Of a stretch of 64,000 nt of DNA, positions 53,584-64,000 are shown piece after piece (position 1 is the stretch's first letter; each line of letters opens with the position of its first letter). The notes under the pieces are model-generated. The model was given only the letters and a program-made list of their open reading frames with translations, did no database searches and had not been told where the DNA came from. The stretch lies in contig DAHUYF010000146.1 of the NCBI GenBank assembly GCA_027315365.1, positions 20,215 to 84,214 of the forward strand, given 5' to 3'. This DNA is from Rhodospirillales bacterium. GTDB lineage: Bacteria; Pseudomonadota; Alphaproteobacteria; ATCC43930; CGMCC-115725. Made by a program: the position numbers and the translations under genes.

Positions 53584-54590
53584 GGCGGAGCGTGCTTGCC
53601 CTGGCGCTGCCGCTGCTGGCGCTGCTGCTGCTCTTCCTGGGCAGCCTCGCGCTCGGCAAGTTCCCGGTGTCGCCGCACGATCTCCTCGCCGTACTCTGGA
53701 GCAAGCTCACCGGCGCGCCCAGCGGCGTGAGCGCGGCGGTGGAGACGGTGGTGTGGCAGATCCGCCTGCCGCGCATCGCCGCCGCGGTGCTGGTCGGCGC
53801 GGCGTTGGCCGCCGCCGGCTCGACCTATCAGGGACTCTTCCGCAACCCGCTGGTCTCGCCCGACATCCTCGGCGTCGCCGCCGGCGCCGGGCTTGGCGCC
53901 GTGGTCGGCATCTTCTTTTCGCTCTCGGCGGTGGGGGTGCAGGCGCTGGCCTTTCTCGGCGGAATCGGCGCGGTGCTGGCGGTCTATCTCACCGGCGCGG
54001 CGATGCGCGGGCGCGATCCGATCCTGGTGCTGGTGCTGGCCGGCGTCGCCATGGGCACGCTGCTGGGCGCGGCGATCTCGCTGGTGAAGGTGCTGGCCGA
54101 TCCCTACAACCAGCTCCCCGCCATCACCTTCTGGCTGCTCGGCAGCCTCACTGCCATCACGCTGCCGGATCTGCGCGCCGTCCTGCCGGCGGTGCTGATC
54201 GGGCTGGTGCCGCTCTATCTGCTGCGCTGGCGGATGAACCTGATGACGCTGGGCGACGAGGAGGCGCGCGCGCTCGGCGTCGAGACGCGGATGCTGCGCA
54301 TCCTGTTCATCGCGGCGGCGACTTTGATGACCTCGGCGGCGGTGTCGGTGAGCGGCATCATCGGCTGGATCGGCCTGATCATCCCGCATGCGGCGCGACT
54401 GATCGCCGGGCCGGAGTTCTCGCGCCTGCTGCCGGCGGCGATGCTGCTGGGCGCGGGCTATCTGCTGGCGGTCGACACGCTGGCGCGCACCATGGCGGAG
54501 ATCGAGGTTCCGATCGGCATCCTCACCGCCTTCATCGGCGCACCGTTCTTCCTCTGGCTGCTGGCGACGGCGCGGCGCGGCTGGCAATGA
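53580..54590 (+). CDS. FecCD-family ABC transporter permease
   Basis: 336 residues with about ten helices. FecCD signatures are [22 protein letters not shown], then YQGLFRNPLVSPDILGVAAGAG, and SVSGIIGWIGLIIPHAARL near the C-terminus, including the coupling-loop Gly. ATG at 53580 overlaps the stop of the binding-protein gene, and its stop overlaps the ATPase start. Confidence 0.93.
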   Translation: MRRSVLALALPLLALLLLFLGSLALGKFPVSPHDLLAVLWSKLTGAPSGVSAAVETVVWQIRLPRIAAAVLVGAALAAAGSTYQGLFRNPLVSPDILGVAAGAGLGAVVGIFFSLSAVGVQALAFLGGIGAVLAVYLTGAAMRGRDPILVLVLAGVAMGTLLGAAISLVKVLADPYNQLPAITFWLLGSLTAITLPDLRAVLPAVLIGLVPLYLLRWRMNLMTLGDEEARALGVETRMLRILFIAAATLMTSAAVSVSGIIGWIGLIIPHAARLIAGPEFSRLLPAAMLLGAGYLLAVDTLARTMAEIEVPIGILTAFIGAPFFLWLLATARRGWQ

Positions 54591-55396
54591 CGCTCAGCGC
54601 CGAGCATCTGGATTTCGGCTATCGCGGGCGCAGCGTCGGCAGCGGCGTCAGCATCGACATCCGCTCGGGCGAGGTGCTCTGCCTGCTCGGCCCCAATGGC
54701 GGCGGCAAGACCACGCTGATGAAGACGCTGCTGGGATTGCTGCCGGCGCTGGCCGGACGGGTGCTGCTCGACGGCGAGGACATCGTCCATATGCGGCGCA
54801 AGCGCCTCGCCCGCATCGTCGGCTATGTGCCGCAGGCGCATCTGGCATTCTTTCCCTTCGCGGTCCTCGACATCGTGCTGATGGGACGCAGCGCGCACAT
54901 CCCGCTCTTCGGCGCACCCTCGCAGGCCGACCGCGCCGTCGCCGAGCGCGCGCTCGGCCGGCTCGGCATCGCCCACCTCAAGACGCGCGTCTACACCGAG
55001 ATCAGCGGCGGCGAGCGCCAGCTGGTGATGATCGCCCGCGCGCTGGCGCAGGAGCCGCGCATCCTGATCATGGACGAGCCCACCGCCAGCCTCGATTTCG
55101 GCAACCAGCTGCGCGTGCTGAACCAGATCGCGGCGCTCGCCCGCGCCGGCATCGCGGTGGTGTTCTCGACCCACGATCCCGACCATGTCTTTCTCTGCGG
55201 CGACCGCGTGGCGCTGCTGCATGACGGCAGGATGGAGGAGATCGGCCCGCCCGAGGCGATCATCACCGCCGCATCGCTGAAGCGGCTCTACGGCGTCGAT
55301 GTCCAGGTGGTCGAGCTGCCCGACCACGAGACCCGCACTTGCGTCCCGTCGGTCCACGGGCTGCGGCGCCGCGGCGAGGGGCTGCCTGCGCCGTGA
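54587..55396 (+). CDS. Iron-complex-type ABC transporter ATP-binding protein
   Basis: 269 residues. Walker A is LLGPNGGGKTTLMKTLLG, the Q-loop follows in GYVPQAH, the signature is ISGGERQLVMIARAL, and Walker B is ILIMDEPTASLDFGNQ, with the switch His in FSTHDPDH. It belongs to the FecE/FepC/BtuD group. The start at 54587 overlaps the permease stop. A longer frame upstream is an alternative reading of the permease and is rejected. Its own stop overlaps the CoA-transferase GTG. Confidence 0.93.
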   Translation: MTLSAEHLDFGYRGRSVGSGVSIDIRSGEVLCLLGPNGGGKTTLMKTLLGLLPALAGRVLLDGEDIVHMRRKRLARIVGYVPQAHLAFFPFAVLDIVLMGRSAHIPLFGAPSQADRAVAERALGRLGIAHLKTRVYTEISGGERQLVMIARALAQEPRILIMDEPTASLDFGNQLRVLNQIAALARAGIAVVFSTHDPDHVFLCGDRVALLHDGRMEEIGPPEAIITAASLKRLYGVDVQVVELPDHETRTCVPSVHGLRRRGEGLPAP

Positions 55397-56667
55397 GCGA
55401 GGAGATCGCCGCCGCGGCGCTCGACCTCGCGCGCTACATCCGGCCCGGCGACACGATCGTCATCGGCCAGGGCTGCGCCGAGGCGCTGAGCCTCAGCGAG
55501 GCGCTGCTGCGCGCGCGCGCCGCCATCGGCCGCTGCCGCGTGTTTCTCGGGCCGTCCTTTGCCGGCAGCTTTCGGCCGGAGCACGGCGACCATCTCGCCT
55601 TCTCGGGATATGCCGCGAGCGGCAGCAATCAGGCGCTGGCACGCGCCGGCCTCCTCGACATCGTGCCCTGCCACTATTCCGAGCTGCCGGCGCTGTTCCG
55701 CGAGCGCCGGCGGGCCGCCGACATCGTGCTGCTGCAGGCGGTGCAGGCGGCGGACGGGCGCCTCTTCCTCGGCATGGCCAACGATCATCAGCTCGACGCC
55801 GCGCGCCGGGCGCGCATGGTCATCGCCGAGATCAACGACCGCGTGCCCGAGACGCCGGGCAGCGAGCTGCCACCCGACATCCGCCTCGACCTGCGGGTGC
55901 GCAGCTCGCGGGCACCCGCCATGCTCGCGCCCGCGGCGCTGGCCGAGACGGAGGCGGCGATCGCGCACCGCGTCGCGGCGCTGGTGCCGGACGGCGCCAC
56001 CATCGAACTCGGCATCGGCGCGCTCCCCGACGCGATCCTGGCGACGCTCACCAGCCATCGCGATCTCGGCATCCATTCCGGCATGCTCGGCGACGGCGTG
56101 GTGGCGCTCGCCCAATCGGGCGCGCTCACCAACGCGCGCAAGCCCGTCGACCGCGGCGTCACCATCGGCGGGCTGCTCTTCGGCACGACGCGGCTTTTCG
56201 ATTTCGCGCATCGCAACCCGGCACTCCGCCTGATGCCGCCCGCCTACACCCACGGCCACCAGGTGCTGCGGCAGCTGCCCGATTTCATCGCCATCAACTC
56301 CGCCATCGAGGCCGATCTCACCGGCCAGGTGAACGGCGAGATGCTGGGCGGCGCCTATCTCGGCGCGGTCGGCGGGCAGGTCGATTTCCTGCGCGGCGCG
56401 CTGGCCTCGCCCGGCGGCCGCTCGATCATCGCCTTGCCGGCCACGGCCAAGGGCGGCACGGTCAGCCGCATCGTTCCGCGGCTCGGCGACGGCACCGTCA
56501 CCTCGCTGCGCAGCGACATGGACACGATCGTCACCGAGCACGGCACGGCCGAGCTGCGCGGCCTGTCGCTGGCCGAGCGCGCCCGCCGCATGATTGCCAT
56601 TGCCGCGCCGCGCTTTCGCGAAGAGCTCGAGCGCGCGGCCTATCCGCTGCTGAAGGCCGGGGAATAG
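55393..56667 (+). CDS. Acetyl-CoA hydrolase/CoA-transferase family protein
   Basis: 424 residues from a GTG at 55393 that overlaps the ATPase stop (GTGA). The family features are the N-terminal YIRPGDTIVIGQGCAEALS, the LGIGALPDAILATL motif, IHSGMLGDGVVALAQSGAL, and AIEADLTGQVNGEMLGGAYL with the likely catalytic Glu, ending SIIALPATAKGGTVSRIV. It resembles acetate or 4-hydroxybutyrate CoA-transferases. Translational coupling to an importer is unusual, and suggests that the enzyme acts on the imported compound or its breakdown acid. Confidence 0.88.
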   Translation: MSEEIAAAALDLARYIRPGDTIVIGQGCAEALSLSEALLRARAAIGRCRVFLGPSFAGSFRPEHGDHLAFSGYAASGSNQALARAGLLDIVPCHYSELPALFRERRRAADIVLLQAVQAADGRLFLGMANDHQLDAARRARMVIAEINDRVPETPGSELPPDIRLDLRVRSSRAPAMLAPAALAETEAAIAHRVAALVPDGATIELGIGALPDAILATLTSHRDLGIHSGMLGDGVVALAQSGALTNARKPVDRGVTIGGLLFGTTRLFDFAHRNPALRLMPPAYTHGHQVLRQLPDFIAINSAIEADLTGQVNGEMLGGAYLGAVGGQVDFLRGALASPGGRSIIALPATAKGGTVSRIVPRLGDGTVTSLRSDMDTIVTEHGTAELRGLSLAERARRMIAIAAPRFREELERAAYPLLKAGE

Positions 56668-56677
56668 CCGGCGGCGT

Positions 56678-57091
56678 TCATCGATGTCCGCCGCCGCCGC
56701 CGCCGTGGCCGCCATGGGCGGCCCCCGCGAAGTGGCCGCCGTGCCAGCCGCCGGCTCCGCCGCGCCAGCCGCCTGCCCCGCCATGCCAGCCGCCCGCCCA
56801 TCCTCCCCGGTAGCCGCCATAGCCGCCGAAGAGGAACGGGCCGGGGTAGTAGCCGACGCCGTAGGGACCGAAGGGGCCGTAGAGGTCGTAGGAGTCCATC
56901 GCCGCCCAGTAGGCCTGCCGCGAGAGAGACTCGTTCTGCAGGCAGGTGGCGAAGGCCGGCGTGCCGAACTGAAACCCGTAGCCGCTGCAGGCGGCTTCGT
57001 CCTGGGCGCGAAGCTCTTCCGGCGAAACGCATCCGGCCAGAGCGAGGGGCGCGGCAAGCGACAAGAGGAGCACGGCAATTTTCCTGGTCAT
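56678..57091 (-). CDS. Glycine-rich lipoprotein
   Basis: 137 residues. A signal peptide with lipobox LALAGC predicts lipidation at the cysteine. The mature part starts VSPEELRAQDEAACSGYGFQFG, includes a second conserved-looking CLQNESLSRQAYWAAMD, and ends in a low-complexity tail rich in Gly, Trp and His (GGWHGG units). The N-terminal half resembles small outer-membrane lipoproteins common in Rhizobiales-type genomes. Function is unknown. Confidence 0.75.
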   Translation of the reverse strand: MTRKIAVLLLSLAAPLALAGCVSPEELRAQDEAACSGYGFQFGTPAFATCLQNESLSRQAYWAAMDSYDLYGPFGPYGVGYYPGPFLFGGYGGYRGGWAGGWHGGAGGWRGGAGGWHGGHFAGAAHGGHGGGGGGHR

Positions 57092-57183
57092 CGGCGTCTC
57101 TCCTCGGCGACCGCGGGCCGCGCTTCGCCTCTGGCCAAGTCAACGACGCCGCCGCGGCAAGCGCGCCGACGCCGGATCACGGC

Positions 57184-57546
57184 CTAATCGTCATCGTCAT
57201 CGCCGCCATACCAGCCGCCATAGCCATAGGGCGGCGGATAGGCCACTACCGGGGGCGGGGGCGGGGGCGGGTAGGCGTAGCCCGGGGGATAGCCGCCCCA
57301 ATAGGCGGGACCGCCGTAGCCGCCAGCCCAGCCGTAGGGGCGTCCATCGCCCCGCCAGCCGTCTCCGCCGCCGCGCCAGCCTCCGCCATCGCCATGCCAG
57401 CCTCCACCATCGCCATGCCAGCCGCCGCCGTGCCAGTCGGCGAGCGCGGGCGTCGCGCTCACGGCGCCCAGCGCCGCAGCAAGCGACAGAGCAGCCGCCG
57501 CCAAGCGAAATTTCCGCGAGATGCCGTTGCCCGATGTGACCATCAT
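57184..57546 (-). CDS. Secreted Gly/Trp/His-rich low-complexity protein
   Basis: 120 residues from ATG at 57546 (57543 possible), with AGGAGGGGG upstream. A signal peptide ends near TPALADWHGG. The mature part consists of WHGDGGG-type repeats, then GYGGPAYWGGYPPG and a run of prolines, ending in five Asp. No folded domain is evident. It may be a cell-surface, spacer or metal-binding protein. It precedes the Gly-rich lipoprotein in the same direction, with which it shares the repeat type. Confidence 0.7.
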   Translation of the reverse strand: MMVTSGNGISRKFRLAAAALSLAAALGAVSATPALADWHGGGWHGDGGGWHGDGGGWRGGGDGWRGDGRPYGWAGGYGGPAYWGGYPPGYAYPPPPPPPVVAYPPPYGYGGWYGGDDDDD

Positions 57547-57766
57547 GTGCCCCCTCCTGCATGGGGCGATCCCGTGAGCCGGGATGCGCGATCTGCATTC
57601 TAAATGTAGGCATAGGTGTTGGTTGTTGTGCCTGATCGTGCTGTGACAATGGCACCTGCTTTTTTTAGAACAGCGCAAAAGCGCAGAAATCCGCGGCGCC
57701 GGCTGAAGATTAAATCTTTGCCACGATCCTCGCCGATAGCGGATTTTGCCGGGCTTTTTTCCTTCC
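57547..57766. other. AT-richer intergenic region, nothing assigned
   Basis: No gene is supported. The segment has AT-rich patches, a GCGCTTTTGCGC hairpin near 57680 and a T-run at 57660-57666. No clear Rho-independent terminator could be placed for the GMC oxidoreductase gene that ends at 57767. It should contain the promoter of the secreted protein on the reverse strand. Confidence 0.35.
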
Positions 57767-59365
57767 TCAGCCCGCCGCATCCTCGATCGCCATCGCCGCG
57801 CCCTTCTCGGCGATCATGATGGTGGGCGCGTTGGTGTTGCCGCTGACCAGTGTGGGCATGATCGAGGCGTCGATGACGCGCAATCCCTCGATGCCCTTGA
57901 GGCGCAGCCGCTCGTCGACCACCGCCATGGCGTCGCTGCCCATCTTGCAGGTGCCGACCGGGTGGTATTCGGTCTCCGCCGTGGCGCGGATGAAATCTTC
58001 GAGCTGCGCGTCGGAGATCTGCGCCGGGCCGGGCAGCCGCTCCGGCCCGAGATGCGGCCGGAACGGGCTCGCCGCCAGGATCTCGCGGCCGCGCCGCAGT
58101 CCCTCCATCAGGACCTTCATGTCGTAGCCCGAGGCGAGATAGTTGGGATCGATCACCGGCGGCTTCAGCGGATCGATCGAGCCCAGCCGGATCTCGCCGC
58201 GGCTCTCCGGCCTGAGGCAGCAGGCATGCAGCGTGACGCCGTGGCCGTCGAGCCGGGTGCGGCCGTGATCGACCACCTGCGCCGGGATGAAATGGAACTG
58301 GATGTCCGGCGACTGCGCCTCGCCGCGGCTGGAGACGAAGGCGCCGGCCTCGGCGAGGTTGCTGGTGCCGGGCCCGGTCTTGAGCAGCGCGAATTGCAGC
58401 GCGGTCAGCGCCGCGGCGAGCCCGCGGCTCCTGCCATCGAGCGTCACCGCGTGCTGCGCGCGCTGGACGATGTTGACGTTGAGATGGTCTTGCAGATTCT
58501 TGCCGACCCCCGGCAGGTCCAGCACCACCGGCATGCCCACCGCGCGCAGCTCCTCGGAGGGGCCGATGCCGGACAGCAGCAGCAGGTGCGGCGAGTTGAC
58601 GGCGCCGGCGGCGAGCAGCACCTCGCGCGCGGCCCGCGCCTGCTTCCCCTCGCCATCCTCGATATAATCGACGCCCACGGCGCGGCCGCGCTCGATCAAA
58701 ATGCGCGTCGCCTGCGCGCCGGTGGCGATGTCGAGGTTCGGCCGCGCCGCCGCCGGGTGCAGATAGGCCGCGGCGGCGCTCCAGCGCTCGCCGCGGCGCT
58801 GCGTCACCTGGTAGAGGCCGCAGCCCGGCTGCGCCGCGCCGTTGAAATCCGGGTTGAGCGGGATGCCGGCCGCCTGCGCCGCGGCGAGGAAGACCTGGCT
58901 GAGCGGGTTGGTGTAGGGCCGGTCGGCGACGTTGAGCGGTCCGTCGCCGCCGTGGAACTCGTCCGCGAGCCGCTCGTTGCGCTCGGCCTTGCGGAAGAAG
59001 GGCAGCACATCGGCATAGCTCCAGCCGGCATTGCCGAGCTGGCGCCAGCGCTCGTAATCCGCCGCCTGGCCGCGGATATAGACCATGGCGTTGATCGAGC
59101 TCGAGCCGCCCAGCATCCGGCCGCGCGGCCAGTAGAGGCGGCGTCCCTTCAGCGCCGGCTGCGGCGCGGTGTCGTACTGCCAGTTGAAGCGCGGCGTGCC
59201 GAGCCGGCCGATCCCCGCCGGCATGCGCACCAGCAGCGAGCGGTCGGAGCCGCCAGCCTCGAGCAGCAGCACGCGGCTTGCCGGATCGGCGGAGAGCCGG
59301 TTCGCCAGCACCGATCCCGCCGAGCCGGCGCCGATGATGATGTAGTCGTACCCCGTGCCGGCCAT
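57767..59365 (-). CDS. GMC family FAD oxidoreductase (choline dehydrogenase-like)
   Basis: 532 residues. The FAD-binding site is YIIIGAGSAGSVLANRLS. GMC signatures are GRMLGGSSSINAMVYIRG and AAGAVNSPHLLLLSGIGP, and the catalytic His is in ETEYHPVGTCKMG, with VSGNTNAPTIMIAEKGA at the C-terminus. The start at 59365 has GGAGG upstream. It oxidises a primary alcohol; related enzymes use choline or polyethylene glycol. No betaine aldehyde partner adjoins it, so choline is unproven. Confidence 0.93.
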   Translation of the reverse strand: MAGTGYDYIIIGAGSAGSVLANRLSADPASRVLLLEAGGSDRSLLVRMPAGIGRLGTPRFNWQYDTAPQPALKGRRLYWPRGRMLGGSSSINAMVYIRGQAADYERWRQLGNAGWSYADVLPFFRKAERNERLADEFHGGDGPLNVADRPYTNPLSQVFLAAAQAAGIPLNPDFNGAAQPGCGLYQVTQRRGERWSAAAAYLHPAAARPNLDIATGAQATRILIERGRAVGVDYIEDGEGKQARAAREVLLAAGAVNSPHLLLLSGIGPSEELRAVGMPVVLDLPGVGKNLQDHLNVNIVQRAQHAVTLDGRSRGLAAALTALQFALLKTGPGTSNLAEAGAFVSSRGEAQSPDIQFHFIPAQVVDHGRTRLDGHGVTLHACCLRPESRGEIRLGSIDPLKPPVIDPNYLASGYDMKVLMEGLRRGREILAASPFRPHLGPERLPGPAQISDAQLEDFIRATAETEYHPVGTCKMGSDAMAVVDERLRLKGIEGLRVIDASIMPTLVSGNTNAPTIMIAEKGAAMAIEDAAG

Positions 59366-59432
59366 GGGCGCCCCTCCCCGGTGTTGCTTGCCGGCGAGTA
59401 TCGGCAAGCGCCGCGGCGGACGCCAGCCCCGC

Positions 59433-59469
59433 AAAAGAAAGCGGCGGGCCCGCAACGGCCCGCCGCTTT
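59433..59469 (-). terminator. Rho-independent terminator of the pyrimidine catabolism unit
   Basis: AAAGCGGCGGGCC (59438-59450) and GGCCCGCCGCTTT (59457-59469) form a perfect 13-bp stem with a 6-nt loop. On the reverse strand it is followed by TTTCTTTT. It lies about 200 bp after the end of the beta-ureidopropionase gene and before the GMC gene start, so it separates the two transcription units. Confidence 0.7.
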
Positions 59470-59668
59470 CGCCGTGCCCTGCCGCCCCGCTTGCGCGGCA
59501 AGGTCGACCGGCGCCGGGCGAGGGAGGCCCGGCGCTCGCGCTTCTTCATTCAACTTCCGTGCCAGGGGCGAAGGCTGGTTTGCTGCGGTTTTTCCGCTCG
59601 GCGGCAGCCGTGTGCAGGCATTTTGCCCGGGCCGGACGCCGCTTTCGGGCAGAATGCGCGGGCGCCGC

Positions 59669-60532
59669 TCAGATTGCGGTCAGCGGCGCGTAGGTCTCGG
59701 GTCGGCGGTCGCGGAAGAACTGCCAGAGGTTGCGCACCTCGCGCACCATGTCCCAATCCATCTCGGCGGTGAGGAGCTCGTCCTTGTCCTCGCTCGCCTT
59801 GGCGATGATCTTGCCGCGGGGATTGACGACATAGGCCGAGCCGTAGAAGCGGCCGATGTTCCAGGGCTGCTCGCTGCCGACGCGGTTGACGGCGCCGATG
59901 TAGCAGCCGTTTGCCACCGCCGCCGCCGGCTGCTCCAGTTCCCAGAGATACTGGCTGAGCCCGGCGACGGTGGCCGAGGGATTGACGATGTATTCGGCGC
60001 CGTTCAGCGCCAGCGCGCGCCAGCCTTCGGGGAAGTGCCGGTCGTAGCAGATATAGACGCCGAGCTTGCAATAGGCGGTCTGGAACACCGGATAGCCGCT
60101 GTTGCCCGGCTTGAAGAAGAATTTTTCGTAGAATCCGGCCACCTGCGGGATGTGCGTCTTGCGGTACTTGCCGAGATATTTTCCGTCGGCGTCGATCACC
60201 GCCGCGGTGTTGTAGTAGATGCCGGTGATGTCCTCCTCGTAGATCGGCGCGACGATCACCATGGCGTGCTTCTTCGCCAGCTCCTGCATCAGCCGCGTGG
60301 TCGGCCCGTCGGGGATCTTCTCCACCGCCGCGTACCATTTGGCGTCCTGGCTCGGGCAGAAATAGGGCTGGGTGAAGACCTCCTGCAGGCACAGCACCTG
60401 CACCCTGGCCTTGCCCGCCGCCTCGATCAGCGGCAGATGCGCCTCGATCATGCGCTGGCGGATCTGTTCCGGCGACATCGAGGTGTCGCCCTTGAGGCTC
60501 ATCTGGATGAGCCCGCCCCTGACGATGGTCAT
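59669..60532 (-). CDS. Nitrilase-superfamily amidohydrolase, probable beta-ureidopropionase
   Basis: 287 residues. The catalytic triad is visible: E51 in LQEVFTQPYF, K125 in GKYRKTHIP, and C162 in VYICYDRHFPEG. The sequence style (FCPSQDAKWYAAVEKIPDGP) matches N-carbamoyl-beta-alanine amidohydrolases. It releases beta-alanine, CO2 and ammonia from the ring-opened pyrimidine. It starts 13 bp after the dihydropyrimidinase gene on the same strand, which supports the role. Confidence 0.88.
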   Translation of the reverse strand: MTIVRGGLIQMSLKGDTSMSPEQIRQRMIEAHLPLIEAAGKARVQVLCLQEVFTQPYFCPSQDAKWYAAVEKIPDGPTTRLMQELAKKHAMVIVAPIYEEDITGIYYNTAAVIDADGKYLGKYRKTHIPQVAGFYEKFFFKPGNSGYPVFQTAYCKLGVYICYDRHFPEGWRALALNGAEYIVNPSATVAGLSQYLWELEQPAAAVANGCYIGAVNRVGSEQPWNIGRFYGSAYVVNPRGKIIAKASEDKDELLTAEMDWDMVREVRNLWQFFRDRRPETYAPLTAI

Positions 60533-60545
60533 CGCTCGGCCTCCG

Positions 60546-63424
<2,879 letters not shown>

Positions 63425-63437
63425 GCGCCGCAGAACT

Positions 63438-63464
63438 CCCTCTCCGCCCAGGGGGCGGAGAGGG
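63438..63464. repeat. Palindromic intergenic element
   Basis: CCCTCTCCGCC (63438-63448) and GGCGGAGAGGG (63454-63464) are perfect 11-bp arms around a 5-nt loop. It lies just after the aminotransferase stop. The sequence type (CTCCGCCC/GGGCGGAG) recurs at 63555-63582, and a looser relative is at 19962-19989. It is probably a dispersed element that can act as a transcription stop. Confidence 0.6.
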
Positions 63465-63554
63465 TCGGGGCGAGGTGGGAATGCCGCAGCGCCTGCCGAA
63501 TCCCTTAAACGGGCCTCCGCCTCGACGTCATTCGCGCGCCCACCTCATCCTAAA

Positions 63555-63582
63555 TCCTTCTCCGCCCCGGGGCGGAGAAGGA
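63555..63582. repeat. Perfect 28-bp palindromic intergenic element
   Basis: TCCTTCTCCGCCCC is followed directly by its exact complement GGGGCGGAGAAGGA, with no loop. It lies between the convergent aminotransferase and rutR genes. The segment between the two palindromes (63465-63554) includes CACCTCATCC, also found in other intergenic repeats. No gene is seen in 63425-63609. Confidence 0.65.
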
Positions 63583-63609
63583 CTTTCTGGCCAAACGAAA
63601 GCGCGCGCG

Positions 63610-64000
63610 CTATTTCGCCCCCAGCCCCTTCAGCACCAGCCCGACCATCGTCTTCGTCGCCGCGGCGAACACCGCTTCGTCGAGCTTGTCCTTGCCCAGC
63701 ACGGCGACGATCTGGGACGCGAAATCGGCGTAGGTCTGGGTCATCGACCAGATCATGAAGAGGAGATGCTCGGGCTCGACGGGATCGATCTTCCCCTCCG
63801 CCGCCCAGCCGCGGATGATGGCGCTCTTCTGCTGCACCAGGCGCCGCAGCCGCTTCTTGAGGAAGGGCTCGACATGGCGCGCGCCCGAGATCAGCTCCAT
63901 CGCCCAGAGGCGCGAGGGCTCGGGCAGCGTGCGCGAGCTTTCGAGCTTCCGCGCGATGTAGCGGCCGAGCGCGTCGGCGGGGTCGGCGCCGGGGCGGATC
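63610..64000 (-). CDS. rutR: RutR-like TetR family regulator, C-terminal part (runs off the right edge)
   Basis: About 129 C-terminal residues are visible. The N-terminal helix-turn-helix lies beyond the window. The ligand domain ARHVEPFLKKRLRRLV, then KSAIIRGWAAEGKIDPVEPEH, then LLFMIWSMTQTYADFASQI and VAVLGKDKL closely follow the RutR pattern. RutR represses pyrimidine-use genes and is released by uracil or thymine. The operator-like site at 62037-62056 and the surrounding genes support this. The frame stays open to the edge. Confidence 0.85.
   Translation of the reverse strand, partial: IRPGADPADALGRYIARKLESSRTLPEPSRLWAMELISGARHVEPFLKKRLRRLVQQKSAIIRGWAAEGKIDPVEPEHLLFMIWSMTQTYADFASQIVAVLGKDKLDEAVFAAATKTMVGLVLKGLGAK

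Overview
The window is high-GC DNA with very dense, often 4-base-overlapping genes. It looks like an Alphaproteobacterium: it has a RegB/RegA (PrrBA/ActSR) redox two-component pair, a CobN/CobW-type cobalamin locus, a RutR-like regulator, a TRAP transporter and alphaproteobacterial-looking promoters. The order cannot be fixed from sequence alone. No rRNA, tRNA, CRISPR array or transposase gene was seen.

Layout. (1) 1-8012: metabolic genes. These are a cut-off aldehyde dehydrogenase, two FAD oxidoreductases (one TcuA-like), a cupin, a thiamine-diphosphate enzyme with a near-consensus promoter, a glutathione S-transferase and a Gfo/Idh/MocA oxidoreductase. (2) 8108-10968: a restriction-modification remnant, with an intact adenine methyltransferase and a BsuBI/PstI-type endonuclease broken by two frameshifts. 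(3) 11038-15241: regA/regB, a two-gene ABC-2 exporter and a VOC-family gene behind a strong promoter containing a perfect 16-bp palindrome.

(4) 15248-42621: a large cobalamin locus. It holds cobT, cobS, cobC, a cobalamin riboswitch, cobU, cobW, cobN, cobO, cobQ, cbiB, cbiX, a DUF429-like/cobH fusion, cobL, a GT39 glycosyltransferase, cobI, a cbiG-cobJ fusion, cobM, then pepN and a receiver protein, then an ankyrin protein coupled to cobK, cbiD and cobA. Early-cobalt signatures (CbiX, CbiG, CbiD) sit beside late-cobalt ones (CobN, CobW). cobB/cbiA, cobG/cobZ, cobF and the CobN partner subunits are not in the window.

(5) 42674-52304: assorted genes. They include a stress-type protein, a cupin, a fused DctQM plus DctP TRAP transporter with a short-chain dehydrogenase, OsmC coupled to a secreted LVIVD-type protein, a DUF169 protein, a nitronate monooxygenase, a candidate small RNA with terminator, and a methyltransferase. 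(6) 52555-56667: a FecBCD-type ABC importer translationally chained to a CoA-transferase. (7) 56678-59365: two secreted Gly/Trp/His-rich proteins and a GMC oxidoreductase. (8) 59669-64000: reductive pyrimidine catabolism, with beta-ureidopropionase, dihydropyrimidinase, beta-alanine aminotransferase and a RutR-type regulator, plus a RutR-like operator between the divergent genes.
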